64,000 nt of DNA from Filimonas lacunae (GCF_002355595.1 NZ_AP017422.1:5894823-5958822); one strand, 5' to 3'; counted from the first letter of the stretch, positions 17,249 through 27,145 are shown. The notes: generated by a model from the sequence alone, not told the origin. Translations and numbers: made by a program.

Positions 17249-20170
17249 TTATTTCTTCTTTTTACTTGTTGCTTTAGCTGCAACAGGTGGTATACTGCTT
17301 TCCAGTTCTATTTTCAAAAACCGCGCAGTATGGCTTTCTTTATTTTTGATCATTTCTTCGGGAGTGCCTTCAAATAAAATGCGTCCTCCGCCATCCCCTC
17401 CTTCCGGTCCGAGGTCAATCACATGGTCTGCCACTTTTATCACATCCAGGTTGTGTTCAATCACCAACACACTGTTACCTCTTTCCACCAATTTGTTTAA
17501 CACATCCAGCAGGTGTTGAATATCCTGAAAGTGTAAACCGGTGGTAGGTTCATCCAGTATATAAAAAGTTTTACCAGTATCTTTTTTAGCCAGTTCTGTT
17601 GCCAGCTTCACACGCTGCGCTTCACCACCACTTAAGGTAACGGCGCTTTGCCCCAGCGTTATATAACCTAATCCTACATCACTCAGTACTTTAATTTTAC
17701 GATAGAGAAAAGGTACCGCCTGGAAAAACTCGCAGGCTTCATCTACGGTCATATCCAGTACATCACTGATCGATTTGCCTTTGTAACGTATTTCCAACGT
17801 TTCCCTGTTATAGCGTTTGCCATTACATTTTTCACAATGCACATATACATCCGGCAAAAAGTTCATTTCAATTACACGCATACCACCACCTTCACATACC
17901 TCGCAACGTCCTCCTTTTACATTAAAAGAAAAACGGCCGGCATTATAACCGCGAATTTTGGCTTCTGGTATGGCAGAGAACAGTGTTCTTATTTCTGTAA
18001 AGAAACCACAATACGTAGCTGGGTTGCTACGTGGTGTACGCCCGATAGGCGACTGATCTATTTCAATGACTTTATCAATATGCTCTAAGCCCTTTATACT
18101 TTTATAGGGCAGAGGTGCTATTCGGCTGTTATAACAATGCCTTGATAAAATAGGATATAAAGTTTCATTAATTAAGGTGCTTTTGCCACTACCACTTACG
18201 CCGGTTATCAGCACCAGTTTGCCTAATGGAATTTGTACCGATACATTTTTCAGATTGTTGCCGGTGGCACCTTTCAGCTCTAAAGTTTTTCCATTGCCAG
18301 GTCTTCTTTCTGCCGGTACTTGTATGCCTTTTTTACCATTCAGGTATAAAGCTGTGTCAGAAGCGGATTGCAACACTTCTTCCGGTGTACCTGCCGCCAC
18401 TACACGTCCGCCATGTTTACCGGCGCGTGGCCCGATATCTACCAGGTGATCAGCAGCCAACATAATATCTTTATCATGCTCTACAACCAGTACGCTGTTG
18501 CCTATATTACGCAGGTTGCGTAAGGCTTCAATCAACTGGTGGTTATCGCGTTGATGCAGGCCAATAGAAGGCTCATCTAATATGTAGGTAATACCTTGCA
18601 GCTGCGATCCTATCTGTGTAGCCAGTCGTATACGCTGTGATTCACCGCCGCTTAAAGTACGTGACGATCGATTCAGTGTTAAATACGTCAGGCCCACATC
18701 CAGCAAAAACTGCAAACGCTCTCTGATTTCTTTCAGAATATCCTTGGAAATAGTATTCTGCTTATCAGACAATCTTTTTTCAATATCTGCAAACCAAACC
18801 ATCAGTTTGTCCAGGTTCAGTTCACTGAGCTCTGAGATATTCTTTTTATCTACTTTAAACCACAGGCTTTCTTTCTTCAACCGGGTTCCCTCACAGGTAG
18901 GGCAGGTTTGCAGCTCCATAAATTTCTCGGCCCATTCACGGGTGCTTTCGCTGCTTCCGGCAAACCATCTTTTAATCATGGGAATGATACCTTCAAACTC
19001 GCCCTCATAAGGTGTGCTGGATGCCGCTTCGTCATAAGCTGCCATATCTTCTGCATCTACCTCTTCTTTGCCATATAAAATAACATTCAGGCTTTTGGCT
19101 GGTATATCTTTGATCGGCTTATCCAGGCTTATTTTATGTCGGCGGGCTATCTGTGCTACTGTTTTAAACATAGAAGCTTCCCTTTCTTCCCCCAACGGCG
19201 CAATACCACCTTCCCGTATGTTTTTAGTATTGTCCGGTATAATAGCATCCATGCTTATAGAGTACACACTACCCAAACCTTTACAGGTAGGACAGGCGCC
19301 GTAAGGCGAGTTAAACGAGAAAGCATTGGGCGAAGGCTCTTCATAGCTGATGCCGGTATCTTCGCACATCAGTTGCTTGGAATATTGCACCAGCAAGTCT
19401 TCCTTGGTGCCGCCGTTCACCAGCAAAAACATCAGGTCTTTACCGGTTTTCAACGTTTGCTGTACGCTTTGGCTCAAACGAACTTTCATATCGTCTGTCA
19501 CCTGCATACGGTCTATCACCACTTCAATATCATGAATCTTATAGCGATCCAGCTGCATGCGTGGCGTAATATCCAGCACTTCGCCATCTACCCGAACCTT
19601 CACAAAGCCTTTTTTGCGAATATCTTCAAACAACTCCCGGTAATGCCCTTTTCTACCTCTGATCAGGGGAGCCAGTAAGGTGATTTTTTTGCCCTTAAAC
19701 TTTTTGAAAATATTGTCAACGATCTCCTCTTCGCTAAACTTGGTCATTTTTTTACCCGTGTTGTAGCTGTATGCTTCACCAATACGCGCATATAACAAAC
19801 GGAGGAAATCGTATAATTCAGTAATAGTACCTACTGTTGAACGTGGGTTTTTGTTGGTGGTCTTTTGCTCAATAGATATCACCGGGCTTAAGCCTAGTAT
19901 CTTATCTACATCAGGCCTTTCCATATCCCCCATAAACTGGCGGGCATAAGCACTAAAGCTTTCCATATACCGGCGCTGTCCTTCGTTGTAAATAGTATCA
20001 AATGCCAGAGACGATTTGCCACTGCCACTTACACCGGTAAACACCACCATCTTGTTCTTGGGAATATGAATATCTATGTTCTTCAGGTTATGCTCCCGCG
20101 CTCCAAATACATCTATAAACTCCTCTTTTTCTGCCTCTTTTACAGGTAATGCCTTTTTCGTAGCTGCCAT
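17249..20170 (-). CDS. uvrA: Excinuclease ABC subunit A
   Basis: A 973-residue UvrA of normal layout. The first nucleotide-binding domain has Walker A GVSGSGKSS (residues 46-54) and a zinc site CPTCKGLG; the second has GVSGSGKST with the CEVCEGGG and CEKCNGKRY zinc region. Both ABC signatures, TLSGGESQRIRLA and TLSGGEAQRVKLA, are present, each followed by a Walker B ILDEP. The C-terminus is Lys-rich (ATSKKKK). It acts as a dimer to find bulky DNA damage and load UvrB. It is on its own, and the 165-base region upstream, shared with the divergent OmpA-type lipoprotein, holds both promoters. Confidence 0.98.
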   Translation of the reverse strand: MAATKKALPVKEAEKEEFIDVFGAREHNLKNIDIHIPKNKMVVFTGVSGSGKSSLAFDTIYNEGQRRYMESFSAYARQFMGDMERPDVDKILGLSPVISIEQKTTNKNPRSTVGTITELYDFLRLLYARIGEAYSYNTGKKMTKFSEEEIVDNIFKKFKGKKITLLAPLIRGRKGHYRELFEDIRKKGFVKVRVDGEVLDITPRMQLDRYKIHDIEVVIDRMQVTDDMKVRLSQSVQQTLKTGKDLMFLLVNGGTKEDLLVQYSKQLMCEDTGISYEEPSPNAFSFNSPYGACPTCKGLGSVYSISMDAIIPDNTKNIREGGIAPLGEEREASMFKTVAQIARRHKISLDKPIKDIPAKSLNVILYGKEEVDAEDMAAYDEAASSTPYEGEFEGIIPMIKRWFAGSSESTREWAEKFMELQTCPTCEGTRLKKESLWFKVDKKNISELSELNLDKLMVWFADIEKRLSDKQNTISKDILKEIRERLQFLLDVGLTYLTLNRSSRTLSGGESQRIRLATQIGSQLQGITYILDEPSIGLHQRDNHQLIEALRNLRNIGNSVLVVEHDKDIMLAADHLVDIGPRAGKHGGRVVAAGTPEEVLQSASDTALYLNGKKGIQVPAERRPGNGKTLELKGATGNNLKNVSVQIPLGKLVLITGVSGSGKSTLINETLYPILSRHCYNSRIAPLPYKSIKGLEHIDKVIEIDQSPIGRTPRSNPATYCGFFTEIRTLFSAIPEAKIRGYNAGRFSFNVKGGRCEVCEGGGMRVIEMNFLPDVYVHCEKCNGKRYNRETLEIRYKGKSISDVLDMTVDEACEFFQAVPFLYRKIKVLSDVGLGYITLGQSAVTLSGGEAQRVKLATELAKKDTGKTFYILDEPTTGLHFQDIQHLLDVLNKLVERGNSVLVIEHNLDVIKVADHVIDLGPEGGDGGGRILFEGTPEEMIKNKESHTARFLKIELESSIPPVAAKATSKKKK

Positions 20171-20335
20171 AACACAATTCTTCAGGTTTCCGAAGGTAGA
20201 ACAAAGTCTGTTAGCTTTTTGTTTATTCAGATGGAAAGCTTTTGCATGTTCCTAATCAACCAGTTACAACTGACACATACAACAATGGCACAGTAATTGG
20301 CAGGGTACTTATCTAATCTAAAATACAGTTGATAT

Positions 20336-21001
20336 ATGAAAATCCTTCAGTTATCGTTAACCGCCGTTATTGCTGCATCCCTGTTATTATCGTCATGTAA
20401 AACATGGAATAATACTCAAAAGGGCGCCGCAATAGGCACTGGTGGCGGTGCAGCTGCCGGTGCAATTATTGGCAAAGTGTCAGGTAATACCGCACTTGGA
20501 ACTATTATAGGTGCTGCTGTTGGTGGCACTGCTGGTGCTATCATTGGCCGTAAAATGGACAAACAGGCAGCAGACATTAAAAATGAAGTTCCTAATGCCA
20601 AAGTAGAACGTGTAGAAGAGGGCATTACCGTTGAGTTTAGCAGTAAAATTCTGTTTGGCTTCGACAGCTATAGCCTTACCGATGCTTCCCGTTCCAGTTT
20701 AAGCCAGTTGATTACTGTATTAAACAAATACCCCGACACTAACGTGGAAGTACAGGGCCATACAGACAACAAAGGCACTGCCGAGTACAATGAAAAACTG
20801 TCTAATCAGCGTGCGGAATCTGTTGCCAGCTATATTAAATCAAATGGCATTTCCAGCTCTCGGGTAACCACCCGTGGCTTTGGTTTAACTGCACCCAAGT
20901 ATTCCAACGACACAGAAGATGGCCGCGCTCAAAACCGCCGTGTGGAGTTTTTGATCACTGCCAATGATAAAATGAAATCAGATGCCCAAAAGGGTAACTA
21001 A
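20336..21001 (+). CDS. OmpA-family lipoprotein with glycine zipper (YiaD-like)
   Basis: A 221-residue outer-membrane lipoprotein with signal peptide ending LLLSSC (Cys21). A glycine-zipper segment follows (AAIGTGGGAAAGAIIG, then TIIGAAVGGTAGAIIG, about residues 31-70). The C-terminal OmpA peptidoglycan-binding domain (about 95-210) has VEVQGHTDNKGTAEYNEKLS and the closing AQNRRVEFLI, holding the Asp and Arg that grip diaminopimelate. It anchors the outer membrane to peptidoglycan. A strong hairpin follows. It resembles YiaD of enterobacteria in layout. Confidence 0.9.
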   Translation: MKILQLSLTAVIAASLLLSSCKTWNNTQKGAAIGTGGGAAAGAIIGKVSGNTALGTIIGAAVGGTAGAIIGRKMDKQAADIKNEVPNAKVERVEEGITVEFSSKILFGFDSYSLTDASRSSLSQLITVLNKYPDTNVEVQGHTDNKGTAEYNEKLSNQRAESVASYIKSNGISSSRVTTRGFGLTAPKYSNDTEDGRAQNRRVEFLITANDKMKSDAQKGN

Positions 21002-21022
21002 TAACAGCTTGCTGTAAATAAC

Positions 21023-21056
21023 AAACGGGCCGTATTCTATTGAATACGGCCCGTTT
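21023..21056. terminator. Bidirectional terminator between the OmpA lipoprotein and metZ
   Basis: A perfect 15-bp stem (21023-21037 with 21042-21056), 4-base loop, and A/T tracts on both sides. It lies 21 bases after the plus-strand stop and 39 bases past the metZ stop, so it serves both convergent genes. Confidence 0.85.
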
Positions 21057-21095
21057 TATTTTATAAGCTTGCAATAATAGTAAGCTCTTGCGTTA

Positions 21096-22265
21096 TTAGC
21101 ACTGTTCTAAAGCCTGTAAAACATCTGCCGCAATATCATCCACATGCTCCAGACCCACAGACAAACGAATCATACCAGGCGTGATGCCTACCGACAGCTG
21201 ATCTGCTGCACTCAATTTAGAGTGTGTAGTAGAAGCCGGATGTGAAGCAATAGATCTGCTATCGCCCAGGTTGGAAGTAAGTGTTATCATCTTTAATGCG
21301 TTCATAAACTTACGTCCTGCATCCAAACCACCTTTTACTTCAAAGTTCACTAAGCAACCACCTCTGCTCATTTGCTTTTTCGCAATGGCATAGGCAGGAT
21401 GTGAAGGCATAAAAGGATATTTCAGTGTATTGATTTTTGCATGGCCTTCCAGCTTTTTAGCTAAGGCTTCCGCATTATCGCAATGACGCTGAATACGCAC
21501 GTCTAATGTCTCCAGGCTTTTGGTTAACACCCAGGCATTAAAAGGCGACATAGAAGGCCCGGTGTTACGGCAAAACAGGTATATTTCGCGAATCAATTCT
21601 TTTTTACCAACTACAATACCACCTAACACGCGTCCCTGTCCATCTAACCATTTAGTAGCAGAATGTATCACCAGGTCTGCGCCAAATTCAATAGGACGTT
21701 GTAAAATAGGCGTAGCAAAACAGTTGTCTACTACAAACATCAGATTGTGCTTCTTAGCCAGTTTACCAACAGCTTCCATATCCACCACATCCAACCCTGG
21801 GTTGGTAGGGGTTTCCAGGTAAATCATTTTGGTGTTAGGCTTAATTAACGATTCCCAGCTGTCTACATCATTTACCGAACCATAAGAGTAATCAATGCCC
21901 CATTTAGGCATGTACTTGGTTAATAAAGTGTGTGTAGAACCAAATATGGAAGCACAGCTTAGAATATGGTCGCCACTTTGCAAAAAGGTCATAAAGGTGC
22001 CAAAAATAGCAGCCATACCGCTGGCGCAGGAAAAACCGTCTTCTGCACCTTCCAATGCGCACATTTTATTAGTAAACTCCTGTACGGTAGGATTACTAAA
22101 GCGCGTATAAATGTTATGATCGTTTACTTCATTGAAAGCATCGGCCATATCTTCTGCACTATCAAACCGGAAACTACTGGTAAGAAATAAAGGAGTGCTA
22201 TGCTCCATTTCGTCCGTAGTAGGCGTTTGCGTGCGGATAGCTTTCGTTATAGGATGGTAAGGCAT
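21096..22265 (-). CDS. metZ: O-succinylhomoserine sulfhydrylase
   Basis: A 389-residue PLP enzyme of the Cys/Met metabolism family. NIYTRFSNPTV binds the cofactor phosphate of the partner subunit, and the Schiff-base lysine lies in LVIHSATKWLDGQGRVLGG. The DGQGRVLGG continuation favours O-succinylhomoserine sulfhydrylase (MetZ) over cystathionine gamma-synthase, whose motif differs after SxTKY. The C-terminal LTSNLGDSRSIASHP and PGMIRLSVGLEHVDD are family-wide. It would use sulfide, such as that from the sulfate-reduction cluster at 55-64 kb, to make homocysteine. It lies 42 bases downstream of the OsmC gene. Confidence 0.85.
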   Translation of the reverse strand: MPYHPITKAIRTQTPTTDEMEHSTPLFLTSSFRFDSAEDMADAFNEVNDHNIYTRFSNPTVQEFTNKMCALEGAEDGFSCASGMAAIFGTFMTFLQSGDHILSCASIFGSTHTLLTKYMPKWGIDYSYGSVNDVDSWESLIKPNTKMIYLETPTNPGLDVVDMEAVGKLAKKHNLMFVVDNCFATPILQRPIEFGADLVIHSATKWLDGQGRVLGGIVVGKKELIREIYLFCRNTGPSMSPFNAWVLTKSLETLDVRIQRHCDNAEALAKKLEGHAKINTLKYPFMPSHPAYAIAKKQMSRGGCLVNFEVKGGLDAGRKFMNALKMITLTSNLGDSRSIASHPASTTHSKLSAADQLSVGITPGMIRLSVGLEHVDDIAADVLQALEQC

Positions 22266-22307
22266 TATAAATTATGTATATAAATGAGAAAAAACGATTG
22301 AATAGCG

Positions 22308-22751
22308 TTACACGGTAACGGTTTTGCCGTTCACCACCACTTTCCACTCCAGTTTAGCACCGGCCTGGCGTAATGTTTCTGCAACAGAACAATATTTATC
22401 AATAGATAATTCCACCGCGCGGTAAGCTTTCACCTCGTCTATATTACCCTTTAGTTCAAAAACCAGTGAAGCATTTTGCCATAAAGAAGGCTCTTTGCCG
22501 GGTTCGCGCTCACCATCTACACTAATAGATATATCCTGCAGATCCTGGCGCTGTTTTTTCAGAATAGAAACCACATCCACTGCACTGCAACCGCCTAAAC
22601 CAGCCAGCAGTACCTGCATGGGTCTGAAACCGTTGCCTAAACCTCCCTTGTCAACCGGAATGTCCATGCGCAACGAATGATTGTTGGCATCAGTTGCGGT
22701 AAAACCATAATCCCCTTCTGTACGAGTTACTTGCATAATAGGCATAGCCAT
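22308..22751 (-). CDS. OsmC/Ohr-family protein
   Basis: About 147 residues from the ATG at 22751. The longer reading starts with a TTG that is part of the -7 promoter element, so it is not translated. The two OsmC cysteines are present: one in GLGGCSAVDVVSIL and one in DKYCSVAETLR. The fold is an intertwined dimer; members reduce organic peroxides or bind small sulfur compounds. The RPMQVLLAGLGGCS stretch points to the YhfA/OsmC branch rather than true Ohr. It may be co-transcribed with metZ, which suggests a sulfur or redox role. Confidence 0.86.
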   Translation of the reverse strand: MAMPIMQVTRTEGDYGFTATDANNHSLRMDIPVDKGGLGNGFRPMQVLLAGLGGCSAVDVVSILKKQRQDLQDISISVDGEREPGKEPSLWQNASLVFELKGNIDEVKAYRAVELSIDKYCSVAETLRQAGAKLEWKVVVNGKTVTV

Positions 22752-22763
22752 AAATTTGAAATG

Positions 22764-22771
22764 CAAAGATA
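22764..22771 (-). promoter_or_regulatory. -7 promoter element for the OsmC gene
   Basis: On the minus strand TATCTTTG (TAnnTTTG) ends 12 bases before the ATG at 22751. A TTG lies 16 bases further upstream (22788-22790), nearer than the usual -33 spacing. The element decides the start codon of the OsmC gene. Confidence 0.5.
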
Positions 22772-22784
22772 GTACAACGGGGGG

Positions 22785-23825
22785 TTACAACTTCACCACT
22801 ACATGTTTGATGTTCCTGCGGTTCCAGGTGTAGGTAATATGTAATAAACCATCGGGAGTTTGTATAATGGCGGGGTAGCTAAATTCGCCATCTTTCTCAT
22901 TTTCAAGCACATATACATCATTCCAGTGAATGCCGTCTGGCGATGTAGCCAAGTAAAGCCGGTTACGTCCGTTATACCAGTCCTTCCCTTTCAGTAAAGG
23001 GTTATATACCAGCGCATAACTGCCATTACAAAGCGTTACTGCATCACTCCCCGAGTTGGGATTAGGCAGTTCCGTAACAGTCAACGGCTCCCAGCTGGCG
23101 CCATTGTTCGTTGACCATGTTTGCACAATCCTGTTTTGACGGCTTCTGCAAAGCATTTGTAAGCTGTCTTTCCCATGTATCAATATACTGGGCTGAATTA
23201 CGCCAAAAGTGTCACAGTAAATAGCCACTTTCTTCCAGTGATTCCCGTTTTTATCGGTTTGTTCTACATGGATATGCCATTCCTTTTCATCCAGGCTTTC
23301 GGTGCTTGATGGATGAAGAATAGTGCCATTAGCCAGTTGCACCGGTTTATTTTTAATAGGCCCTAACATGCCGCTGGGTAACTTTTGGGCAGCAGACCAG
23401 CTTTGCCCATTATTATCCGAATAACGAACCATTCCCCACCATTCCCTGGGATTCTTGCCTATTTTATAATACAGGAAGAGTCTTCCAGTTTGGCTGCGGA
23501 ACAAAACAGGGTTCCAGCAAGGATAACGCAATGTATCATTGATAATACCATCTGCCACTTGCTTAGGGGCCTGCCATTTACCATTCTGATAAATGGCTGT
23601 CCAGACACACACTTCAGGGCTCGATTCATAAGGCCCGGCAAACCACGCCGCTATTAATCTTTTACCGGGTAATGCTTCTATAGTGGAAGCATGGCTGGCA
23701 GCATACGGTGGCTTATCCACAATCACTTCATTCACCAACGCCTGTGCAGTAGCACCGGGCACCGTCTGTGCCTGCGCCTTCCAGCACCAACCCAGGCAAA
23801 GCATTACCCATATTATCCTGTTCAT
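22785..23825 (-). CDS. BNR/Asp-box neuraminidase-like glycosidase (last gene of the N-glycan PUL)
   Basis: A 346-residue secreted protein with signal peptide ending CWKAQAQ (residue 20). Asp-box repeats of the sialidase six-bladed propeller are visible at residues 136-143 (SDNNGQSW) and 238-245 (STNNGASW), with a weaker SPDGIHW later. It belongs to the predicted-neuraminidase group (COG4692-like). The FRIP motif of classic GH33 sialidases is not seen; the equivalent region reads AAWFAGPYESSPEVCVW. True sialidase activity is therefore unproven. It starts 12 bases after the GH125 gene and closes the operon. It would act in the periplasm on a terminal sugar of the imported glycan. Confidence 0.72.
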   Translation of the reverse strand: MNRIIWVMLCLGWCWKAQAQTVPGATAQALVNEVIVDKPPYAASHASTIEALPGKRLIAAWFAGPYESSPEVCVWTAIYQNGKWQAPKQVADGIINDTLRYPCWNPVLFRSQTGRLFLYYKIGKNPREWWGMVRYSDNNGQSWSAAQKLPSGMLGPIKNKPVQLANGTILHPSSTESLDEKEWHIHVEQTDKNGNHWKKVAIYCDTFGVIQPSILIHGKDSLQMLCRSRQNRIVQTWSTNNGASWEPLTVTELPNPNSGSDAVTLCNGSYALVYNPLLKGKDWYNGRNRLYLATSPDGIHWNDVYVLENEKDGEFSYPAIIQTPDGLLHITYTWNRRNIKHVVVKL

Positions 23826-23837
23826 ATCCTTTGCGTG

Positions 23838-25256
23838 TTACGCTAACAAATGTGGCTTCTCTTTATAGGTTTTCCATAAAAACTCCCCATACAATGTATT
23901 AGCCCATGCAAACCACGAACGGGTATAATTAGAGGCATCATCTTTATGAAACGTTTCATGCATAAAACCGGTACCAGCATGTGTGGCTTTCAGGGTTACC
24001 AGGCACTCTTTTATTTCGGTGTCGCTGGTGCTGGTTAAACCACGCATAATAATACCCAATGGCCATATCATATCCGGCCCTACGTGTGGCCCGCCTATTC
24101 CTTCGCCGGCAATGCCTTTAAAGAAATAAGGGTTATTGGTAGATAACAACATTTTACGGGTATTGATATATACCGGATCGGTTACACTCACTGCCCCCAG
24201 GTAAGGCAGTGAAACCAGGCTTGGCACATTGGCATCATCCATCAGGTTAAAACTGCCAAAGCCGTTTACTTCATAAGCATATATTCTGCCGTATTGCGGA
24301 TGCTGAATAATCGCATACTTTTTTAACGCTGCTAACACTTCTTCGGCCAGCACATCTAACTGCACAGCTAACGATATATCCTTAAACAACTGGCGCATAA
24401 CAATGGCGGCCTGCTTCAGGCTTTCCACCGCAAAAAAATTGGAAGGCACCAGGAAGGAATAAATAGTGGCATCATCACTGGGGCGAAAGGCCGAACAAAT
24501 TAAACCTACAGGCTTTACGGGATAGCCATAACCACCGGGCGGCATAGTATCGGTAGCCTTTTCTGTTTTGCGTTGAAACGAATAAGAACCGGGATAAAAT
24601 TTACGTTGCTGTTCTTTAAAAGTTTCAAAGGTAGCGCGTATACTTTGCACCCAATCGGTGGTAAAAATAGAATCATCTCCTGTTTTCTTCCAGTAATGAT
24701 AAGCCAGCCGTATAGGATAACATAATGAATCTATCTCCCATTTTCTTTCATGCACTCCAGGCTGCATGTTGGTGATATCATCTTTCCACTCACTGATCTT
24801 ATTGGCATCTTTATAAAAGGCATTGGCATAAGGGTCTTTTAAAATACACTTTACCTGGCGGTGAATTACCCCTGCTATCATTTGCTGTAAAGGTTTGTCG
24901 CCTTTTACAAATTGTAAGTAAGGCCAAACCTGGGCAGTGCTGTCACGTAACCACATAGCGTCAATATCTCCTGTAATAACATAGGTATCGGGCTTGCCAT
25001 TGTGCGTTTCATGAAACACGGTCGTATCCAGGGTATTGGGAAAACAGTTTTCAAACAACCAGCCCGTTTCCCTGTCTGCCACATTCTTCCTGAACTCTTC
25101 AATTACAGCTTCAATGTTCTTGCTATGAAACTTTCTGCGGGCATAAGGCACCCGTACAGTAGGAAATGCATTGATGCCAGCCGCCAGGGATATTTTTCCC
25201 AATAGCATGCCTGCACTTAATACACCTGTTGCTTTAATAAACTCGCTTCTTTTCAT
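23838..25256 (-). CDS. GH125 exo-alpha-1,6-mannosidase
   Basis: A 472-residue protein of family GH125, metal-independent inverting exo-alpha-mannosidases that cleave alpha-1,6-linked mannose of N-glycans. Conserved blocks are YVITGDIDAMWLRDSTAQVWPY (residues 92-113, with the catalytic Asp region), ERKWEIDSLCYPIRLAY, GIAGEGIGGPHVG and the C-terminal HETFHKDDASNYTRSWFAW. The N-terminus MKRSEFIKATGVLSAGMLL looks like an export signal with a KR pair. It lies 11 bases after GH35. It complements the GH92 enzyme in removing the two mannosidic branches. Confidence 0.92.
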   Translation of the reverse strand: MKRSEFIKATGVLSAGMLLGKISLAAGINAFPTVRVPYARRKFHSKNIEAVIEEFRKNVADRETGWLFENCFPNTLDTTVFHETHNGKPDTYVITGDIDAMWLRDSTAQVWPYLQFVKGDKPLQQMIAGVIHRQVKCILKDPYANAFYKDANKISEWKDDITNMQPGVHERKWEIDSLCYPIRLAYHYWKKTGDDSIFTTDWVQSIRATFETFKEQQRKFYPGSYSFQRKTEKATDTMPPGGYGYPVKPVGLICSAFRPSDDATIYSFLVPSNFFAVESLKQAAIVMRQLFKDISLAVQLDVLAEEVLAALKKYAIIQHPQYGRIYAYEVNGFGSFNLMDDANVPSLVSLPYLGAVSVTDPVYINTRKMLLSTNNPYFFKGIAGEGIGGPHVGPDMIWPLGIIMRGLTSTSDTEIKECLVTLKATHAGTGFMHETFHKDDASNYTRSWFAWANTLYGEFLWKTYKEKPHLLA

Positions 25257-25267
25257 CTGGGCTTAAG

Positions 25268-27142
25268 TTAATTTTGTTCTGACTCTTGTAGTTGTTCCAG
25301 CACAGGTATAGCGGTACTGGTTAGCGAAGTTTGCAGGGTATCATTTAATTGCTCAAATACAGTTACCTGGTTTTTGCCCTTTTGCAACCAGCAGCCGGGC
25401 ACATATAAAGTAAGCTGGGGACCTGTTTGCCAATAACGACCCAGGTTATGGCCATTCACAAACACAATTCCCTTCCCCCATTTGCTCATATCCAAAAACG
25501 TATCCGCGGTTGAACTTAGGTCAAATTCTCCAGTATACAACACAGGGCGGCCTGCTTTATTTTTTATCGTAGCCGGCCCCGTCGTCGGCGCTTTATCAAA
25601 AGGCATTTTATACATTTCCCAGTTACCGGTGATCACAAAATCATCAATGGTAATGGGCGCTATAATCCCTTTTGTATTCTCCGTTATCTGCGCTCCGTAA
25701 TTAATCCTACCCATATTCTCTACCAATATATCCAGTGTGCTGTTAAAAGGAATATCTACCGCGCACTCATAGGTTTGCGTAATCCTGTTTAACACACCTA
25801 CTCTTTTACCATCTACATACACAGTAGCATAATCACGTAAACCGGGCACTTTCAATACTCCACGCACAGGCTGTGTAAACTTTTTACTGTACAATACATA
25901 TCCACTGCCCTGTTGCAGATTTTCAAACGATAGCACCGTATCGCTCACTACCGGTTTCAATTTGTTTTTCCAGCCTAACACATCCTGTGCAGCATGCAAA
26001 GCAATCGCAGGCAATGCTTTTACTGGAATAGCCGCCGGCACTTCCGGTACCGGGTATTGTACATATTTTTTCATCAGCTCGCGTAAAGCAGTATACTTAG
26101 CGGTTACCCAACCGGCTTCACTAATAGGAGCATCATAATCGTAGCTGGTAATATCCGGCTGAATATCATGTTCCTCATTGTAGTTAGCACCAGCCGTAAA
26201 CCCAAAATTGGTGCCGCCATGTATCATGTAAAAATTAAAGCTTACCCCATTTTTTAAATACGTTTCTGTTTGTGTAGCGATCTGGCCTGCATCTATACGG
26301 GTAAATTTTTCTCCCCAGTGGTCTAACCAACCGGGATAAAACTCCGCCACCATATAAGGGCCTTTGCCATCATGGTATTTATCTACTGCTTTTTTCAGAT
26401 TATCCACATTACCTTCTCCGTTGGCAGTGGGCAACACGCCCGGTAAGGCACCGCCATCAAACAGCCAGCTTCCATCAGAAGTAAAAAGCGGCACATTCAC
26501 TCCTGCCTGTAATAACATTTGCTTAATGGCAGCGCTATATTTTTTATGTTCCTCTACCGGAATATCTTTTCGCTGTGCTACGTAAGAACCAAACTCATTC
26601 TCAGCCTGTACCATAATAATGGGGCCACCATTGGTTACCAGCAAAGGTTTTACCTGTGCAGCCAGCTGTTGAATATATTGTTTGCAGGAGTCTAAAAAAG
26701 GCTGGTTGTTGGCGCGCACCACCAGTTGCTTATTTTGTTGCAACCACCAGGGGTAGCCACCAAACTCCCACTCTGCACAGGCATAAGGCCCGGGACGTAA
26801 AATCACCCATAAACCTTCCTGCTGTGCCAGCTTTATAAATTCAGCCATGTTCTTATTATCAGAAGTAAAATCCCACACACCAGGCGCTGTGTTATGATAA
26901 TTCCAGAATACATAGGTAGCTACTGCATTTAACCCCATTGCCTTCATCATTTGCAGGCGATGACGCCAGTATTCTTTTGGCACACGGGCATAGTGCATTT
27001 CACCGGAATGAATTTGCACCGGCTTACCGTCATATAAAAAGTTACCATCCTTAATATCAAACTGATGTTTACCCTGCGCATAAGTGATCTGTGCAGTTAT
27101 CACTAGCATCATCACTACCAGCCATTGCTTTTTCATATGCAT
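25268..27142 (-). CDS. GH35 beta-galactosidase
   Basis: A 624-residue secreted enzyme (signal MKKQWLVVMMLVITAQITYAQ; either of two nearby ATGs, 27142 or 27136, may be used). Family GH35 is shown by the IHSGEMHYARVP opening, RPGPYACAEWEFGGYP, the acid/base motif MVQAENEFGSY at about 178-187, and nucleophile Glu267 in VAEFYPGWLDHWG. C-terminal jelly-roll domains follow (WGKGIVFVNGHNLGRYW). GH35 enzymes remove terminal beta-galactose, often beta-1,3 or beta-1,4, from glycans. It lies 3 bases after the GH29-F5/8C gene, consistent with joint removal of fucose and galactose from antennae. Confidence 0.94.
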   Translation of the reverse strand: MHMKKQWLVVMMLVITAQITYAQGKHQFDIKDGNFLYDGKPVQIHSGEMHYARVPKEYWRHRLQMMKAMGLNAVATYVFWNYHNTAPGVWDFTSDNKNMAEFIKLAQQEGLWVILRPGPYACAEWEFGGYPWWLQQNKQLVVRANNQPFLDSCKQYIQQLAAQVKPLLVTNGGPIIMVQAENEFGSYVAQRKDIPVEEHKKYSAAIKQMLLQAGVNVPLFTSDGSWLFDGGALPGVLPTANGEGNVDNLKKAVDKYHDGKGPYMVAEFYPGWLDHWGEKFTRIDAGQIATQTETYLKNGVSFNFYMIHGGTNFGFTAGANYNEEHDIQPDITSYDYDAPISEAGWVTAKYTALRELMKKYVQYPVPEVPAAIPVKALPAIALHAAQDVLGWKNKLKPVVSDTVLSFENLQQGSGYVLYSKKFTQPVRGVLKVPGLRDYATVYVDGKRVGVLNRITQTYECAVDIPFNSTLDILVENMGRINYGAQITENTKGIIAPITIDDFVITGNWEMYKMPFDKAPTTGPATIKNKAGRPVLYTGEFDLSSTADTFLDMSKWGKGIVFVNGHNLGRYWQTGPQLTLYVPGCWLQKGKNQVTVFEQLNDTLQTSLTSTAIPVLEQLQESEQN

Positions 27143-27145
27143 ACT

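Noticed and set aside
19136-19678. 180-codon plus-strand open frame opposite uvrA
   Set aside because: Antisense to a highly conserved gene; composition is a by-product of uvrA codon use.
22752-22766. TTG start for the OsmC gene
   Set aside because: The TTG belongs to the TATCTTTG promoter element, so it would not be inside the mRNA's translated part.
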